Shown: piece after piece, positions 6,375 to 12,764 of the stretch
Numbering within the stretch: position 1 is the stretch's first letter
How the letters are laid out: each line of letters opens with the position of its first letter
Origin: Chryseobacterium sp.
GTDB taxonomy: Bacteria; Bacteroidota; Bacteroidia; Flavobacteriales; Weeksellaceae
Direction: 5' to 3'
Assembly: GCA_017989575.1 (NCBI GenBank)
Contig: JAGNPP010000028.1
Span: forward strand, 1 to 15,252
DNA: 15,252 bases
Notes under the pieces: generated by a model
Database searches by the model: none
The model's input: the letters and a program-made list of their open reading frames with translations, nothing else
What the model was told of the DNA's origin: nothing
Program-made: the position numbers and the translations under genes

Positions 6375-8507
6375 ATGAAAAAAATATTACTAGCACTTAC
6401 CTTAATTTTAGGTTATGCGCAGGTGAAAGCAGATGAAGGAATGTGGCTTCTAATGCTTGTAAAACGTCTGAACGGTGTTGATATGCAGAAAGATGGTCTG
6501 CGACTGACGCCAGAAGAAATCTACTCTGTAAACAATTCCAGTTTGAAAGACGCCATTGTAAGTTTCGGTGGTTTCTGTACAGGTGAGATTGTTTCTAACC
6601 AAGGTTTGATTTTCACCAATCACCACTGTGGTTACGATGCAGTTGCCTCCGCTTCTACACCAGAAAAAGATTATCTAAAGAATGGATTCTGGGCAATGAA
6701 ACAAAACGAGGAGTTCAACGCAAAAGGACTTTACGTAAGATTCCTTGTAAGAATGGATGACGTTTCTGAAAGAATCAACGCAAAATTGAACAACAATATG
6801 TCTGCAGCTGAGAGAAAAGCGGCAATCGATGCAGAATACAAAGCCATCCAAACAGAAAATTCTGAAAACGGAAAATACACCGTGGTTGTAAGAGATTTCT
6901 TCAACGGAAATGAGTTCTATTATTTTGTTTATCAAGACTATAAAGACATCAGATTGGTTGGCGCACCACCTTCATCTCTAGGGAAATTTGGTGGCGATAC
7001 AGACAACTGGGAATGGCCAAGACACACGGCAGATTTTGCAGTTTTCCGTGCTTATGGTGACGCAAATGGAAATCCGGCAGAATATTCTGAAGCCAACGTT
7101 CCATTGAAACCAAAACACCATTTACCAGTTTCTCTTAAAGGTTTCAAACCTGGAGACTTCACAATGATTCTTGGATATCCAGGAAGAACAAACCGTTATT
7201 TGACGTCTTTCGGAATCGAGCAAATGGTGGACAAAGACTATCCGGCTTGGGTAGAAGCATCTAAAGTAACGATGGATGTTCTGAAAAAATATATGGATAA
7301 GGACAAAGCGACTCAATTGGATTACGCTTCTCAGTATGCAAGTGTTGCCAACTACTGGAAAAACAGAGCTGGAACTATTGACGCTGTGAAGAAAAACGGA
7401 ACTGTTGCTGAAAAGCAAAAACTGGAAGAAGTTTACAACCAATGGGCAGCACAATCGCCAAACGAACAAACTTACTATGGTGTGTTGCCAGAAATCAAAG
7501 CTTATTACAGTCAAATTTCGGGAAGAAATGTAGAAAGAAATTACGCATCTCTTCTTCAAAGAAATGCGCATTACATTGCAACAGCTTATCAATTAGGAAG
7601 TCTTTTCAAAACTTATGCTGACCAAGATGACGCTGGAAAAACAGCGATGAAACAAAAAGTTCTAGACGCTGTAGAAAAAGCTTACGATGGTTTCCACGAC
7701 AATGTGGAAGGCGATATGCTAGTTGCCCTATCTTCTCTTTACAAAGCGAAAGTGAACAAAGAATTTGCATCGCCAACTATTTTGGCAGCAGATGTGAATA
7801 GTCTTTCAACCTTGGCTTATGCTTCTATTTTTGCTAATAAAAAATCTGCTTTGGCTTTCGTTGAAAATCCGGACAGATTGAAAATTGATGGGGATAAATT
7901 GAGACAATTCGCAAACGGAATTGTTGAAGATCAAAAACTAGGTGCTGAAAAATATGCTAAAGTGGATGAGAATTTCGCTAAAAACAGCAGACTTTTCTTA
8001 GATGGACTTAGAAAATCTCAACCAGAGAAAAAATTCTATCCGGATGCTAACTCTACAATGAGATTGACTTACGGAAACATCGAAACGCTTCCTGTAAGAG
8101 AGGACAGAAACTACAAAGGAATCAAAGAAAACTTCTACACAGACATCAACGGAATGGTTGCCAAATACAAAAAAGGCGACGAAGAATTTGACCTACCTAA
8201 GAAAGTTCTTGACCTTGCTAAGAAAAAAGATTACGGACAATATGCGGACAAAAACGGATACATGCCAATCAACTTCCTTTCTAACAATGACATCACTGGA
8301 GGTAACTCAGGATCTCCAATCATAGATGGAAACGGACATTTGATCGGAATTGCATTCGATGGTAACAGTGAAGCTTTGAGCGGTGACATTGTTTTCGAAC
8401 CAAAACTACAGAGAACCATCAACGTAGATATCAGATATGTACTTTGGGTAATCGACAAATATGCTGGAGCTACAAGATTGATCAGCGAATTGACATTGGT
8501 AAAATAA
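6375..8507 (+). CDS. S46 family dipeptidyl-peptidase (DPP7-like)
   Basis: A secreted serine exopeptidase of 710 residues that removes dipeptides from peptide N-termini, probably in the periplasm. Residues 1-19 form a signal peptide, cleaved after VKA to leave DEGMWLLML, a typical S46 mature start. The chymotrypsin-like triad is visible: His84 in TNHHCGYDA, Asp220 in WEWPRHTADF, and Ser645 in TGGNSGSPII. The residue 18 places after the serine is Gly663 (AFDGN). In Porphyromonas this position is Gly673 in DPP7 and Arg673 in the Asp/Glu-specific DPP11, so a DPP7-like preference for hydrophobic P1 residues is inferred. The long insertion of roughly residues 300-580 is the helical domain of the family. 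Total length is normal for S46, and no residue of the triad is lost. A terminator at 8527-8552 isolates the gene. It supports growth on peptides in asaccharolytic Bacteroidota. Confidence 0.95.
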   Translation: MKKILLALTLILGYAQVKADEGMWLLMLVKRLNGVDMQKDGLRLTPEEIYSVNNSSLKDAIVSFGGFCTGEIVSNQGLIFTNHHCGYDAVASASTPEKDYLKNGFWAMKQNEEFNAKGLYVRFLVRMDDVSERINAKLNNNMSAAERKAAIDAEYKAIQTENSENGKYTVVVRDFFNGNEFYYFVYQDYKDIRLVGAPPSSLGKFGGDTDNWEWPRHTADFAVFRAYGDANGNPAEYSEANVPLKPKHHLPVSLKGFKPGDFTMILGYPGRTNRYLTSFGIEQMVDKDYPAWVEASKVTMDVLKKYMDKDKATQLDYASQYASVANYWKNRAGTIDAVKKNGTVAEKQKLEEVYNQWAAQSPNEQTYYGVLPEIKAYYSQISGRNVERNYASLLQRNAHYIATAYQLGSLFKTYADQDDAGKTAMKQKVLDAVEKAYDGFHDNVEGDMLVALSSLYKAKVNKEFASPTILAADVNSLSTLAYASIFANKKSALAFVENPDRLKIDGDKLRQFANGIVEDQKLGAEKYAKVDENFAKNSRLFLDGLRKSQPEKKFYPDANSTMRLTYGNIETLPVREDRNYKGIKENFYTDINGMVAKYKKGDEEFDLPKKVLDLAKKKDYGQYADKNGYMPINFLSNNDITGGNSGSPIIDGNGHLIGIAFDGNSEALSGDIVFEPKLQRTINVDIRYVLWVIDKYAGATRLISELTLVK

Positions 8508-8526
8508 TTTTACATCAAATATTCTG

Positions 8527-8552
8527 AAGCCACCAAAAATGGTGGCTTTTTT
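8527..8552 (+). terminator. Intrinsic terminator of the S46 peptidase gene
   Basis: GCCACC (8529-8534), a six-base loop and GGTGGC (8541-8546) form a perfect GC-rich stem followed by six T residues. The AA just before the stem can pair with the first T residues. It sits 20 bases after the peptidase stop codon. Confidence 0.92.
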
Positions 8553-8634
8553 GTTGCAGTTTTTTCAAACCCTTTTCTACAAAGAGAATTTCGATTCTTA
8601 ATTATTTTTTTTGTAAATTAGAGCAATCAATATT

Positions 8635-9705
8635 ATGAATTTAAGATTTTTACTTCACTGGTCCTACATTTTCCCAATCCTCTCACTCATCTATTATATG
8701 TTTGGTATTGTAGATGACAATCCTTGGCTTGCAACATTGGGAAGCTTGCTACTTATCACCTCCGTTTTATCTGCAGTACATCACGCAGAAGTTGTGGCTC
8801 ACAAAGTTGGAGAGCCTTTTGGAACCATTATTCTCGCCATTGCGATCACCGTTTTGGAAGTAGGATTGATTGTTTCATTAATGGTAGCTGGTGGAAAAGA
8901 AACCAGTACGTTGGCGCGAGACACCGTTTTCGCCGCCGTAATGTTGATTCTTAATGGTATTCTGGGTGCTTGTCTCTTGGTTGGAGGCCTTAAATTCAAA
9001 GAGCAATTTTTTGCAAGGTCTTCAGGGAATATGGCACTTATAGGATTAGTTGCCATCGTTGTAATGACTTTGATATTACCAAATTACACCACTTCGGAAC
9101 TTTCTGCAACATTCAGCAAAGTGCAACTTATATTCTTCTCTGTAGCTTCTTTGATCATCTACAGTACTTTCTTAATGGTTCAAACCGTAAGACATAGGAA
9201 TTATTTCCTTCCCGAAACCGACGATTTGCCACACGCCGTTCCACCTCCAAATGTAGTAAGTATTACGAGTTTAGTATTTCTGATTATCTGTTTGGGAGTT
9301 GTTGTCGTAATGGCAAAAGCATTATCTCCAACTATTGAAAGCGTGGTTCACAATCTTGGAGCGCCACAGGCATTAGTAGGTGTTATTATCGCCGCAGTCG
9401 TTCTTTTACCCGAAGGAATGGCAGCAATCAAAGCAGCGAGAAGAAACCACTTCCAAACCAGTTTGAATTTGGCTTTAGGTTCCGCCATTGCAAGTATTGG
9501 ATTGACGATTCCTTGTGTTGCAGTTGTTTCTATTATTTATGAAATGCCTTTGGTTCTCGGACTTGATATCAAATCGATGGTTTTGCTTGCCCTGTCACTT
9601 TATACGGTGATGCTTTCCCTAAGTCGTGGAAAGACGAACGTTCTTTATGGCGTTGTACTCTTGGTTAACTTATTAGCCTATATTTTCACTGTGATTGTTC
9701 CTTAA
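8635..9705 (+). CDS. chaA: ChaA-type calcium (sodium/potassium)/proton antiporter
   Basis: A 356-residue inner-membrane antiporter of the CaCA superfamily that exports cations in exchange for protons. About 10-11 hydrophobic segments are visible. The two inverted alpha-repeat motifs are both intact. The first is GEPFGTIILAIAITVLEVGL (59-78), preceded by HHAEVVAHK and carrying Glu75. The second is LLPEGMAAIKAARRNH (257-272), carrying Glu260, followed by LNLALGSAIASIGLTIP (277-293). These glutamates correspond to the ion-binding acids of CaCA exchangers. A hydrophilic loop at roughly 185-205 (RHRNYFLPETDDLPH) joins the two halves and carries a few acidic residues, as in ChaA. The gene stands alone between the peptidase terminator and a repeat-bearing spacer. 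Transport class is firm; which cation is preferred cannot be told from the sequence. Confidence 0.93.
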   Translation: MNLRFLLHWSYIFPILSLIYYMFGIVDDNPWLATLGSLLLITSVLSAVHHAEVVAHKVGEPFGTIILAIAITVLEVGLIVSLMVAGGKETSTLARDTVFAAVMLILNGILGACLLVGGLKFKEQFFARSSGNMALIGLVAIVVMTLILPNYTTSELSATFSKVQLIFFSVASLIIYSTFLMVQTVRHRNYFLPETDDLPHAVPPPNVVSITSLVFLIICLGVVVVMAKALSPTIESVVHNLGAPQALVGVIIAAVVLLPEGMAAIKAARRNHFQTSLNLALGSAIASIGLTIPCVAVVSIIYEMPLVLGLDIKSMVLLALSLYTVMLSLSRGKTNVLYGVVLLVNLLAYIFTVIVP

Positions 9706-9761
9706 TTTTTTTTTATTTTTAATTAATGAAATCTTGTTTCTGAGACAAAAACCGTTTGTTT

Positions 9762-9769
9762 TATCTTTA
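9762..9769 (+). promoter_or_regulatory. Weak candidate -7 box for the downstream acetyltransferase gene
   Basis: TATCTTTA differs from the Bacteroidota -7 consensus TAnnTTTG only in the last base. A TTG lies at 9734-9736, about 25 bases upstream, which is slightly long for a -33 partner. If used, the transcript would carry the repeat-like segment at 9782-9827 in its leader. Confidence 0.25.
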
Positions 9770-9781
9770 GTATTTACATTG

Positions 9782-9827
9782 TCAGTCTGAGGTGAAGTTT
9801 ATCCTGAGCTTGTCGAAGGGACGACAA
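9782..9827 (+). repeat. Dispersed intergenic repeat-like segment with hairpin
   Basis: The segment holds the word CCTGAGCTTGTCGAAGGG (9803-9820), preceded by a related shorter copy, CAGTCTGAGG (9783-9792). From memory, the CCTGAGCTTGTCGAAGG word recurs in intergenic DNA of many bacterial genomes, including Bacteroidota and sphingomonads. Here TTGTCG (9810-9815) and CGACAA (9822-9827) also form a perfect 6-bp hairpin with a six-base loop. No second full copy lies in this window, so its repeated nature is recalled rather than seen. Confidence 0.5.
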
Positions 9828-9837
9828 ACAAAAACTC

Positions 9838-9855
9838 AAAAATCTTCAGATTTTT
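9838..9855 (+). other. AT-rich palindrome, possible weak terminator
   Basis: AAAAATCT and AGATTTTT form a perfect 8-bp palindrome around a two-base centre, which in practice means a 7-bp stem with a TTCA loop. The T run lies inside the stem and extends one base past it. It may be a weak terminator for the antiporter gene, but it lies only 20 bases before the next start codon. Confidence 0.3.
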
Positions 9856-9875
9856 TCAATATAAATTAAGCCGAT

Positions 9876-10379
9876 ATGAAAACCTTTGAAACCGAAAGAT
9901 TGATTCTGAAACCGGCTGATTTAGAAGATGCTGATTTCTTTCTGAAGCTTTATAATTTACCTTCATTCATCAAATTTATTGGCGATAGAAATCTGCGAAC
10001 TAAGGAAGATGCTGAAAAGTACATTCTGAATAGATTTCGTCCGCAATTGGAAAGATTGGGATTTGGGAATTACGTGGTCATTCACAAAGAACTGAATAAA
10101 AAAATTGGCGCAGTTGGAATTTTCGAACGTGAAGGTTTGGATGTTCTCGACATCGGATTTTCTTTCTTCCCAGAGTTTGAAGGTAAAGGTTACGCTTACG
10201 AGTCTGCTTCCAACTTGAAAGAAATCGCCAAGAATGATTTCGGTGTTTCAAAGCTTTCTGCCATCACATCAAAAGAGAATTATTCTTCTCAGAAACTGAT
10301 TGAAAAATTAGGATTGAAGTTTCAAAAATTAGTCACACTTCCTGATGAGACAGAGGAATTGATGTATTATGAAAATTGA
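9876..10379 (+). CDS. GNAT acetyltransferase, RimJ/RimL-like
   Basis: A 167-residue acetyl-CoA-dependent acetyltransferase of the RimJ/RimL-type subgroup. The start MKTFETERLILKPADLEDAD is the hallmark of this subgroup (TERL-x-L-x-x). The acetyl-CoA loop is IGFSFFPEFEGKGYAYES (88-105), a strand followed by E-G-K-G-Y-A. The downstream ITSKENYSSQKLIEKLGLKF (about 130-149) is the N-x-x-S-x-x-L-x-E-K-L-G-F region. Proteins of this type acetylate N-terminal amines of ribosomal proteins or small molecules and drugs; the substrate here is not evident. Its last 11 bases overlap the start of the GyrI-like gene if that gene begins at 10369, so the two are probably coupled. The product is soluble, and its length is normal. 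Confidence 0.9.
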   Translation: MKTFETERLILKPADLEDADFFLKLYNLPSFIKFIGDRNLRTKEDAEKYILNRFRPQLERLGFGNYVVIHKELNKKIGAVGIFEREGLDVLDIGFSFFPEFEGKGYAYESASNLKEIAKNDFGVSKLSAITSKENYSSQKLIEKLGLKFQKLVTLPDETEELMYYEN

Positions 10380-10848
10380 TATGAATCTTCCACATCGAAT
10401 CGAAATTATTGAACCGAAGAAATTAATTGGATTTAGTATTATAACTTCTTTCCAAGACGACAAAACACCAATTGTCTGGCGAAAATTTATGATGAGAAAA
10501 AATGAAATTACCAATCGAATTTCTGACCAGCTAATTTCGCTTCAAATTTATCCTGAGAATTTCACACCCAATCAAACTTTCAAAAAATATGCTTTGGCTG
10601 AAGTTTCTGACTTCGAAAATCTTCCCGAAGAATTTGAAACATTTGAATTAAAAAATGGAAAATATTTAGTTTTTAATTACAAAGGAAAAGCGGAAAATGG
10701 ACCGGAAATTTTCGGATATATTTTTCAAAAGTTCATTCCAGAAAATCAATTTGAGGTTGATAACAGACCACATTTTGAGATTTTTGATGATACTTACAAT
10801 CCTTTAGACGAAAACGCTCAAGAAGAGATTTGGATTCCGATAAAGTAA
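10369..10848 (+). CDS. GyrI-like / AraC effector-binding-domain protein
   Basis: A stand-alone 159-residue protein with the GyrI-like small-molecule-binding fold and no DNA-binding domain. The start EIIEPKKLIGFSI (about 13-25) is the first strand of the fold. The middle LAEVSDFENLPEEFETFEL and the following GKYLVFNYKGKAENGPEIFGYIF are the typical strand-loop-helix. The C-terminus gives PHFEIFDDTYN and ends in EEIWIPIK, the usual E-I-W-I-P-I closing strand. Such domains bind amphipathic drugs or act as hydrolases in some relatives; no ligand can be assigned. Two starts are possible: 10369 (overlapping the acetyltransferase stop by 11 bases) and 10381 (two bases after it). I kept the longer one, but the difference is only four residues. 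It ends one base before the convergent bcp gene. Confidence 0.8.
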   Translation: MKIDMNLPHRIEIIEPKKLIGFSIITSFQDDKTPIVWRKFMMRKNEITNRISDQLISLQIYPENFTPNQTFKKYALAEVSDFENLPEEFETFELKNGKYLVFNYKGKAENGPEIFGYIFQKFIPENQFEVDNRPHFEIFDDTYNPLDENAQEEIWIPIK

Positions 10849-10849
10849 A

Positions 10850-11296
10850 TTATTCCAAAATCTGCGAAGCGTGGTCTTTTGTCTTCACTTTATCAATGAC
10901 TTGGATGCAAATTCCATTTTCATCAAAAACAAAAGTTGTTCTCACAATTCCCATAAACTCTCGTCCCATAAATTTCTTCAACTGCCAAACTCCGAATTTG
11001 TTGATGACATCGTGGTTTTCATCTGCAATAACATCAAACGGTAATTCATATTTGTCAGAGAAATTTTTCTGACGTTTTTCAGAATCTGCACTCACGCCAA
11101 TCAACTGAAAACCTTTTTGTTTCAAAACCGAATAGTTATCTCTCAAATTACAAGCTTCCACCGTACAACCTGGCGTGCTCGCTTTTGGATAAAAGAAAAC
11201 AACGAGTTTTTTGCCTTTCAAATTTTGAGAATCGATTGGTTCTCCGTTTTGATTTGTTCCGATAAATTCGGGTAAAGAATCGCCAAGCTTCAACAT
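10850..11296 (-). CDS. bcp: Peroxiredoxin, Bcp/PrxQ type (thioredoxin-dependent thiol peroxidase)
   Basis: A 148-residue cytoplasmic peroxiredoxin that reduces hydrogen peroxide and organic peroxides, using thioredoxin as electron donor. The signature VVFFYPKASTPGCTVEACNL (32-51) carries peroxidatic Cys44 in the T-P-x-C motif and the nearby Cys49, the resolving position of Bcp (Cys45/Cys50 in E. coli). LIGVSADSEKRQKNF and the later IVRTTFVFDENG (117-128, with Arg119) complete the active site. The length is usual for the family. The gene meets the GyrI-like gene tail to tail with one base between stop codons and no terminator in the gap. The ATG at 11296 has an exact -7 promoter box just upstream. 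Together with OsmC it provides peroxide defence in this region, but the two are not in one operon. Confidence 0.95.
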   Translation of the reverse strand: MLKLGDSLPEFIGTNQNGEPIDSQNLKGKKLVVFFYPKASTPGCTVEACNLRDNYSVLKQKGFQLIGVSADSEKRQKNFSDKYELPFDVIADENHDVINKFGVWQLKKFMGREFMGIVRTTFVFDENGICIQVIDKVKTKDHASQILE

Positions 11297-11312
11297 AATT
11301 TCTATTTTTACA

Positions 11313-11320
11313 CAAAATTA
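11313..11320 (-). promoter_or_regulatory. Candidate -7 promoter box of bcp
   Basis: On the minus strand the bases read TAATTTTG, an exact match to the Bacteroidota -7 consensus TAnnTTTG, placed 16 bases before the bcp start codon. No TTG or TTTG stands at the expected -33 distance, so only half of the promoter is visible. Confidence 0.45.
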
Positions 11321-11381
11321 ATTTATTCTTAGATTTTGTATCGTGAATTTGATGTGAAATGTTGAATAAATATTGAAATCC

Positions 11382-11519
11382 GCAGCCCGAATTGATGATA
11401 GATTTTATATTTTTAAATTTGAATCATCGAACCGCTTCGTTAGGTTTGAACGGAAATCCTTTTTTGTGGCTGGAAAAGCGAAGGCAAAAAGATTGGGAGT
11501 GGAAGGCGGATAAAGCTGC
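11382..11519 (+). ncRNA. Structured intergenic element upstream of nth, candidate Flavo-1-like RNA
   Basis: This spacer can fold into one closed structure. GCAGC (11382-11386) pairs with GCTGC (11515-11519), followed inward by CCG (11387-11389) with CGG (11507-11509) across a five-base bulge. Inside are a hairpin TTGATGAT/ATCATCGA (11392-11399 with 11423-11430, one G-U pair) and a small stem AACC/GGTT (11430-11433 with 11443-11446). A third arm is AATC/GATT plus TTTTT/AAAAA (11455-11464 with 11486-11494, one bulged C). The order, GCCC-G, then ATCCTTTT...AAAAGAT, then GCGGATA...GCT, recalls a repeated structured element of Flavobacteriia that I associate with the Flavo-1 RNA motif; that name is recalled, not searched. 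It ends 21 bases before the nth start. A 49-codon reading frame crosses it and may be accidental. Confidence 0.45.
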
Positions 11520-11540
11520 CATAAAAATTATCGAAAAAGT

Positions 11541-12167
11541 ATGACCAAAAAACAAAGAGCAAAAATAGTTCAGGAAGAATTAGAAAAATTATATCCCGAA
11601 GTTCCAATTCCGCTGGACCACAAAGATGCTTATACGCTGATGGTTGCAGTCGCGCTTTCCGCCCAAACGACGGACAAAAAAGTAAATCAAATCACGCCAG
11701 CTCTTTTCGCCGTCGCAGATACACCTGAGAAAATGGCAAATCTTAGTTTTGAGGAAATCAAGGAACTTATTAAACAAATTGGATTGACCAATTCCAAAGC
11801 GAAAAATCTGAAAAAGATGGCGGAAGTTTTGGTTGACAAACACAATTCCGTTGTTCCACAAACCTTCGAAGAGTTGGAAGAATTAGCTGGCGTTGGTCAT
11901 AAAACGGCTTCTGTTGTGATGAGTCTGGGTTTTGGATATCCTGCGTTTCCAGTTGACACCCACATTCACCGATTGATGAAACAATGGAAACTGACCGAAG
12001 GAAAAAATGTGGTCGAAACAGAACGTGACGCAAAAAGTATTTGGGATGAAAGTGTTTGGAACAAATTGCATCTTCAAATCATCTTTTACGGACGGGAATA
12101 TTCGCCAGCGAGAGGAAGTCAGGAAAAGGATTTTATCACTAAACTTTTATTTGAGAATAAACTTTAA
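11541..12167 (+). CDS. nth: Endonuclease III (DNA glycosylase/AP lyase) lacking the Fe-S cluster
   Basis: A 208-residue HhH-GPD DNA glycosylase/AP lyase that removes oxidised pyrimidines in base-excision repair. The substrate-entry segment LMVAVALSAQTTDKKVN (33-49) is the familiar Nth motif with the glutamine. The helix-hairpin-helix is LAGVGHKTASVVM (115-127), with catalytic Lys121. The GPD aspartate is Asp139 in FPVDTHIHRLM. All catalytic residues are present. The C-terminus, HLQIIFYGREYSPARGSQEKD, aligns to the region where E. coli Nth has four cysteines holding a [4Fe-4S] cluster, but here none is present. The whole protein has no cysteine. It is therefore a cluster-less Nth, and the chain stops about where the cluster loop would be. 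The ATG at 11541 overlaps the stop of a 49-codon upstream frame (ATGA). Its TAA shares bases with the stop of the convergent HPP gene. Confidence 0.92.
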   Translation: MTKKQRAKIVQEELEKLYPEVPIPLDHKDAYTLMVAVALSAQTTDKKVNQITPALFAVADTPEKMANLSFEEIKELIKQIGLTNSKAKNLKKMAEVLVDKHNSVVPQTFEELEELAGVGHKTASVVMSLGFGYPAFPVDTHIHRLMKQWKLTEGKNVVETERDAKSIWDESVWNKLHLQIIFYGREYSPARGSQEKDFITKLLFENKL

Positions 12168-12760
12168 TCTTTCCTCTTCAGCATTCGTCTCATATGAACA
12201 TATTTGGATTGCCGAACGTGATGCGGATATTTCCTTCCTTTCGGAATATTATTGAAAATCAAAGCCACAACAAGCAAAATAATTGCGCCACTCAAAACCG
12301 GCGACAACGCATACCAATATCCCAATTCCTGAATTTTCTGAGCTGGAAGAACCGCAATCAAAGCCGTCGCACCACCTGGAGGATGCATTGTTTTTGTAAT
12401 TTACATTACGACAATTGAAAATGCTACTGCCAAAGATGCATTCAGCCAAAGAATTTCAGGACATAATTTATAAACTGTTACACCAACCAAAGCTGAAAAA
12501 ACGTGTCCGCCAATCAGATTCCTTGGTTGTGCTAATGGACTATTCACAGCACCATAAATCAAAACACTTGATGCGCCGAATGAGCCAATTAAAAAGACAT
12601 TTTCAATTTCGGAAATCTGTTGAGACTGTAGAAATGCAATGATTCCGATTCCGAAAAAAGCACCGAGAAATGACCAAAAATGGTCTTTGAAATCAACTAA
12701 AGTTTCTTGGTAAAAAATGTATTGCGATCGCTTTATTCTTCTTTTAATTTGTTTCTTCAT
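12164..12760 (-). pseudogene. HPP-family membrane protein interrupted by one in-frame stop
   Basis: A single 198-codon reading frame of the HPP family is broken by one TAA (12401-12403 on the plus strand, read on the minus strand). The upstream part, 119 residues, has a basic start, hydrophobic segments and the motif GASSVLIYGAVNSPLAQPRN followed by LIGGHVFSALVGV. The downstream part continues in the same frame after the stop as ITKTMHPPGGATALIAV, the family-naming H-P-P motif, then LSGAIILLVVALIFNNI and a basic tail. No second mutation or frameshift is seen. The stop stands where homologues usually have an ordinary residue (I recall Tyr or His), so a one-base change would explain it. A restart at the ATG 12 bases after the stop is possible. 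The gene follows the DUF885 gene by four bases. HPP proteins are four-helix membrane proteins; a chloroplast relative is linked to nitrite transport. Confidence 0.8.
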
Positions 12761-12764
12761 CAGC

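Noticed and set aside
7122..7592. 156-codon minus-strand frame inside the S46 peptidase gene
   Set aside because: It is antisense to a strongly supported coding region and has a low-complexity Ser/Val/Phe-rich composition; it is a shadow.
12164..12388. Separate small gene starting MHPPGGATAL
   Set aside because: It is in the same frame as the upstream frame, separated only by one TAA and four codons, and carries the second half of the HPP domain, so it is treated as part of one interrupted gene.
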